A DNA stretch of 64,000 nucleotides from Sphaerochaeta associata (GTDB taxonomy: Bacteria; Spirochaetota; Spirochaetia; Sphaerochaetales; Sphaerochaetaceae), in contig NZ_CP094929.1 of assembly GCF_022869165.1 (NCBI RefSeq), forward strand, positions 1,550,001 to 1,614,000, written 5' to 3'. The notes under the pieces are model-generated. The model had not been told where the DNA came from. It saw nothing but the letters and a program-made list of their open reading frames with translations, and made no database searches. Position numbers and translations under genes: made by a program. The number at the start of each line of letters is the position of its first letter. Positions within the stretch are counted from its first letter, which is position 1. Shown here piece by piece: positions 60,757-64,000 of this stretch.

Positions 60757-61452
60757 TTGGACGGTTCGCTCCTCTTAATCAATGGTATTAGTGTCGTCGG
60801 ATGGATTCAAATTCTCAATGAATCCTCATTTTGCAAGAGCCTCCTTACAAAAGGAATATTCAAAGAGAACCCGGTGTTCGTCATCGTCCTTGGTCTATGC
60901 CCTGTCCTTGGTGTTTCCAGTCAGGTCTCCAATGCCATAGGTATGTCGGCAGGTGTCTTGTTTGTCTTGCTGTTCAGCAATATTTTCATCTCGGCCTTGC
61001 GGAAAGTCATTCCTGCAAGCATTCATATTCCTGCCTATATTGTCATCATTGCGAGTTTGGTTACCATCATAGAAATGGTGATGCATGCTTTTGTTCCAGC
61101 TGTCTATAGTGCATTGGGAGTCTACCTTCCTTTAATTGTGGTAAACTGCATAATTCTCGGCAGGGCCGAGGCTTTTGCAAGTAAAAATACTGTGCTTGAC
61201 TCAATTCTTGATGCAATCGGCATGTCGATCGGATTTGCTCTCGGCATCACCCTGATTGCTCTTATCCGAGAATTGTTCGGTTCAGGCACGATCACCTTGT
61301 TCCCGGTAGGTAATTTCGCTGGTGTCATCAACATCCCCTGGTTCTATGACAATCCAATCAGAGTTCTTGCTCTTGCACCCGGTGCTTTGTTGCTGATGGG
61401 ATTCTTGAAGGCTTTCTTCGACTGGAACACCTTGCGAAAGAAGGATAGGTAA
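60757..61452 (+). CDS. rnfE: Rnf subunit E, start replaced by IS sequence
   Basis: From 60848 on this is RnfE: TKGIFKENPVFVIVLGLCPVLGVS, then five to six membrane helices and the REL-FGSGTI loop. RnfE is an integral membrane subunit of the Rnf complex, related to RnfA. Its native start and first eight codons lie 1.5 kb upstream, beyond the IS (59339-59363). The frame stays open leftwards through the right IS end to a TTG at 60757, adding about 31 foreign residues, but no ribosome-binding site is seen there. A GTG at 60874 inside the gene is another possible start, with loss of the first helix edge. Whether functional RnfE is made is uncertain. Confidence 0.85.
   Translation: MDGSLLLINGISVVGWIQILNESSFCKSLLTKGIFKENPVFVIVLGLCPVLGVSSQVSNAIGMSAGVLFVLLFSNIFISALRKVIPASIHIPAYIVIIASLVTIIEMVMHAFVPAVYSALGVYLPLIVVNCIILGRAEAFASKNTVLDSILDAIGMSIGFALGITLIALIRELFGSGTITLFPVGNFAGVINIPWFYDNPIRVLALAPGALLLMGFLKAFFDWNTLRKKDR
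60828..60847 (+). repeat. Right terminal inverted repeat of the IS plus target duplication
   Basis: The inverted copy of the left end at 60828-60843, followed by CTTA at 60844-60847. The TTGCAA within this end faces outward into rnfE and could act as a weak -35 box. Confidence 0.92.
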
Positions 61453-61453
61453 C

Positions 61454-62047
61454 ATGAGCTATATTGCAATATTAATAACATTTATATTTATCAACAACTT
61501 CATTCTCGTGCAGTTCTTGGGACTCTGTCCGTTCATCGGTGTCTCCAAGAACAGTGAGAATGCCATCGGTATGGGTGCTTCGGTTACCTTTGTTACCACG
61601 GTAGCTTCGGTTGTAACCTGGGCTATCTACTACTTTCTGTTGGTTCCTTTCAATCTGCAGTACCTGCAGACGCTGACCTTCATCCTGGTCATTGCAAGTC
61701 TGGTGCAGCTGCTTGAGATGGTGGTTCAGAAAATAAGCCCTGCCTTGTACAAGGCACTAGGTATTTATCTTCCGCTCATCACGACCAACTGTGCAGTTCT
61801 TGGTATTGCGATCATCAATATCTCCAGCAACTATAATGTGATGGAAGCCTTTACGGCAGGTCTTGCCGCGGGTCTCGGTTTTACGCTCGCCATTGTTTTG
61901 ATGAGCAATATCCGTGAGCGCCTCGATCTGCAACCGGTACGCAGGGCGTATCGGGGAATGCCGATTGCTTTCATCAGTGCGGGTTTGATGGCCTTGGCAT
62001 TCATGGCCTTCGACAAGTCCTTGATCACCAACCTGCATTTGGTATAA
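61454..62047 (+). CDS. rnfA: Rnf electron transport complex subunit A
   Basis: A 197-residue integral membrane protein with about six helices, related to RnfE. The conserved LGLCPFIGVSK near residue 22 and ITTNCAVLG near 108 hold the cysteines thought to bind an iron-sulfur centre between RnfA and RnfE in the membrane. It starts one base after rnfE ends, so its expression depends on transcription passing, or starting near, the IS. Confidence 0.97.
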   Translation: MSYIAILITFIFINNFILVQFLGLCPFIGVSKNSENAIGMGASVTFVTTVASVVTWAIYYFLLVPFNLQYLQTLTFILVIASLVQLLEMVVQKISPALYKALGIYLPLITTNCAVLGIAIINISSNYNVMEAFTAGLAAGLGFTLAIVLMSNIRERLDLQPVRRAYRGMPIAFISAGLMALAFMAFDKSLITNLHLV

Positions 62048-62057
62048 GGGGGGAGAT

Positions 62058-62858
62058 GTGAATATTCTCTTTGCGATTTTAGTGGTGGCCGTCCTCGGCG
62101 GCTTGTTTGGATTCGGTCTTTCCTATGCTGAGAAAAAACTCGCCATCAAGAAAGATCCAAAAGTTCTCGCCCTTGAACCTATTATGCCCGGTGCAAACTG
62201 CGGTGTCTGCGGATATGCCGGATGTAATGCATATGCCGCCGCTGTCGCCTTGGGTGAAGCGGAAATCGGTCTGTGCAGCCCCGGCGGTCCTTCCCTGGTC
62301 GCTAAAATGGCTGAAATCATGGGAGCCAAGGTTGAAGCCAGCGGCGACAACCGTAGAAAAGTTGCACATGTAATGTGCAAGGGTAATACGGAGTTTACGG
62401 TAAAAGACTACACCTACGAAGGATTGCTTGACTGCAATGCAGCCTCCCTGTTGTTTGCCGGCGATAATAATTGCAAAAGCGGATGCATGCATTTGGGAAG
62501 TTGCATCAAGGTTTGTCCGGTTGGGGCTATCTCCAAGGACAAGGATGGGTATATCATTGTCGATGAAAAACTTTGCATCAGCTGTGAGAAGTGCGTCACC
62601 ATCTGTCCGAATGGGGTCATGCAGATGATCTATGAGGATAGTGAGTATGTGATCGACTGCAATAGTCATGAGCCGGGTGGAAAGGTTCGCAAGCAATGTA
62701 CGGTTGGGTGCATAGGATGTAAGATTTGTGAAACCAAATATCCTGAATCCGGATGCAAGGTTGATCGATTTCTTTCTACCTTTGATCAGACGCTCCCGCA
62801 CAGCCAGATAGCAGAGGCTGCCCAGGCGTGTCCGACCAAGATAATTATCAAGCGGTAA
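62058..62858 (+). CDS. rnfB: Rnf electron transport complex subunit B (ferredoxin-like)
   Basis: A 266-residue iron-sulfur subunit that receives electrons from ferredoxin. It has one N-terminal membrane helix (about residues 3-22), a four-cysteine cluster motif (CGVCGYAGC near 48 and a later Cys), and several ferredoxin-type motifs (CIKVCPVG near 148, CISCEKCVTICPNG near 170, CTVGCIGCKICE near 210). The start is a GTG at 62058 after GGGGGAG. It ends the rnfCDGEAB set. Confidence 0.96.
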   Translation: MNILFAILVVAVLGGLFGFGLSYAEKKLAIKKDPKVLALEPIMPGANCGVCGYAGCNAYAAAVALGEAEIGLCSPGGPSLVAKMAEIMGAKVEASGDNRRKVAHVMCKGNTEFTVKDYTYEGLLDCNAASLLFAGDNNCKSGCMHLGSCIKVCPVGAISKDKDGYIIVDEKLCISCEKCVTICPNGVMQMIYEDSEYVIDCNSHEPGGKVRKQCTVGCIGCKICETKYPESGCKVDRFLSTFDQTLPHSQIAEAAQACPTKIIIKR

Positions 62859-62861
62859 GGG

Positions 62862-64000
62862 ATGAAAGTACTGATAGGTGCCTACAGTCAACTTAGCCAA
62901 GGTGTACCAGTGCCCGCATTCGAGCGGGCACTTACTGCTGTATTCAAGCCTCTTTTGACACTTTTACACCATAGCGAGGGGGCGGTACTTCAATTATCAC
63001 TGGGAGTACCTGTGCTTGAGTGGCTGGAATTGACCCAACAGCCGGTGAACCTTTTGCTTGCCGATCTTGCAAGAAGAGGCAAGGTGGAGCTGCTTACCGG
63101 TTCCTATCACCAAAGCATTCTCAGCCTGCTTTCCCCGAAGGATCGATCCAATCAAATCGAGCTTACCACTACATACTTGCGCAAACGGTATGGACAACGC
63201 TCAAAAACATTGTTCAGCTATGCCCAGGTTTTCAATCCACACTACATCAATACGATGAATTTGTGTTGCATTGATTCACTGGTAATCTCTTCATACGATT
63301 GCGACAAACCCAAACAACAGTTTACGGAGCCTTTCTCCATGCAGGAGATGGGAAAGTCCATTTCGGTAATTCCGACAAGCTCCACCATCAATTCACTCAT
63401 TCGCAAGTTTGCCGAGAAAGAGATTGGTTTTGGCAACCTGCTTGATCAAGTACGTTCGATGTTCGAAGCAAAACCCCCATTTGTAATGGCGATGATAAAT
63501 ATCGACCAGCTTTTACAGGGCGGCATTACGGAGGAACAAACAAACCTTTTGTTCACCATGCTCTTGCAGTACGGTTCACAGAGCATCGAGGAAGCCCATT
63601 CTTTGGAAGAGCTCCCTCAAAAAGGGTATCTGCAGGCAGGGTGGTACGGCTTCGATTCCACCAAAGCCGATTTATGTTGCATCAACGACCTGTTTGTCAA
63701 AGACGAGAGTTTATCGTATCTGTATGGACGATACACCTCCATGGTCGAAATAGCCCGAACGTATAAGAAGGATAAGGATGTCCGTAAGCGTCTGGAGCAC
63801 TTGATACAGAAGCTTTCAACGGGAACGGTGTATCTTTGTGATGCAAATGCAACCATGCTTCGAAGCTCGGTGAGAAAGCTGTTTTGGAGATACATCAGTG
63901 AAGCGGACAGCGTTCTTTCAGCATTGAAGGATTTTTCCTATCCTGTTGTCACCGACTTCGACCACGATGAATTGGATGAGTACCTGGTAATCGGCAAATA
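62862..64000 (+). CDS. GH57-like protein, partial, probably without catalytic residues
   Basis: An open frame of 379 codons that runs off the window end. The N-terminal 120 residues resemble the GH57 alpha-glucan enzyme barrel: LQLSLGVPVLEWLE near residue 45, then ARRGKVELLTGSYHQSILSLL near 70-90. The family's first motif (HxHQP) is replaced by GAYSQLSQG. The segment that should carry the nucleophile Glu reads FSYAQVFNPHY, and no DDGEKFG-like acid/base motif is seen near MAMINIDQLLQGG. So it looks like a non-catalytic relative. It starts 3 bases after rnfB with AAGG close to the ATG; a functional link to Rnf is not suggested. Confidence 0.6.
   Translation, partial: MKVLIGAYSQLSQGVPVPAFERALTAVFKPLLTLLHHSEGAVLQLSLGVPVLEWLELTQQPVNLLLADLARRGKVELLTGSYHQSILSLLSPKDRSNQIELTTTYLRKRYGQRSKTLFSYAQVFNPHYINTMNLCCIDSLVISSYDCDKPKQQFTEPFSMQEMGKSISVIPTSSTINSLIRKFAEKEIGFGNLLDQVRSMFEAKPPFVMAMINIDQLLQGGITEEQTNLLFTMLLQYGSQSIEEAHSLEELPQKGYLQAGWYGFDSTKADLCCINDLFVKDESLSYLYGRYTSMVEIARTYKKDKDVRKRLEHLIQKLSTGTVYLCDANATMLRSSVRKLFWRYISEADSVLSALKDFSYPVVTDFDHDELDEYLVIGK

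Larger units (their letters stand above)
59364..60843 (+). mobile_element. Complete 1480-bp insertion sequence inside rnfE
   Basis: Both ends carry the perfect 16-bp inverted repeat GAGGCTCTTGCAAAAT (59364-59379 and, inverted, 60828-60843). The element is flanked by the direct repeat CTTA (59360-59363 and 60844-60847), a 4-bp target duplication. It contains one transposase gene (59541-60653), about 177 bases of left leader with a promoter and hairpins, and about 190 bases of right non-coding end. Intact ends, target duplication and an open transposase frame suggest a recent, possibly still active insertion. The transposase is of the IS4/IS5 DDE superfamily; I cannot name the family with certainty. 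Confidence 0.95.

Overview
The window is a gene-dense stretch of a bacterial chromosome, about 50% G+C by eye. It looks like a fermentative, anaerobic spirochaete, most likely Sphaerochaeta or a close relative. That assignment is inference. It rests on a spirochaete-type lipoprotein box, a BpuR-like PUR-domain protein, a short SMC without a recognisable hinge, PPi-linked glycolysis (ppdK), an Rnf complex and the general gene content. No database search was possible. The four tRNA genes lack an encoded CCA, which fits the cca gene in the window.

Layout. 1-2.4 kb: the end of an NtrC-type sigma54 activator, then a DinG-like helicase. 2.4-4.6 kb: a lone groES, an unknown gene, and a group 2 sigma-70-type factor behind a consensus -24/-12 sigma54 promoter. 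4.6-7.1 kb: a GntR-family regulator with kduI and kduD (uronate breakdown). 7.1-10.3 kb: ppdK and tRNA-Thr. 10.4-15 kb: a small acidic-tailed protein coupled to tsaD, then apt, tRNA-Gln, tRNA-Glu, an ABC-F ATPase and coaX. 15-17.5 kb: an M29 aminopeptidase and a paralogue that has lost its metal ligands, then tRNA-Gly. 17.7-29.3 kb: housekeeping genes (PUR protein, GNAT, rnhB, smc, ffh-rpsP-KH-rimM-trmD-rplS, an unknown gene with coaD, rpmF, acpP, rnc, cca). 29.4-34.6 kb: ileS, a lipoprotein, a small FmdB-type zinc ribbon, trpS. 34.7-42.4 kb: a three-gene ABC importer coupled to a phosphohexomutase, converging on zwf and pgl. 42.4-49 kb: a minus-strand operon nifS-thiI-activase/dehydratase, with pgl-zwf downstream. 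49.1-56.3 kb: aroB, a DExH helicase, hisS, pcnB and a P-loop/Asp23-like fusion. 56.3-62.9 kb: rnfCDGEAB, with a complete 1480-bp insertion sequence inside the first codons of rnfE. 62.9 kb to the end: a partial GH57-like protein that seems to lack its catalytic residues.

Strongest observations. (1) A perfect sigma54 promoter drives an alternative sigma factor close to an NtrC-type activator, which recalls the Borrelia Rrp2-RpoN-RpoS cascade. (2) An IS with 16-bp perfect ends and a 4-bp target duplication cuts rnfE after codon 8, and its right end stays in frame with the rest of rnfE. (3) The same IS has a 9-bp inverted pair that would hide the transposase start codon only in transcripts entering from outside. 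(4) Several genes have their start codon 7-8 bases after a -10 box and little or no ribosome-binding site, which suggests leaderless mRNAs. (5) The importer/phosphomutase/zwf/pgl cluster suggests uptake of phosphorylated sugars.
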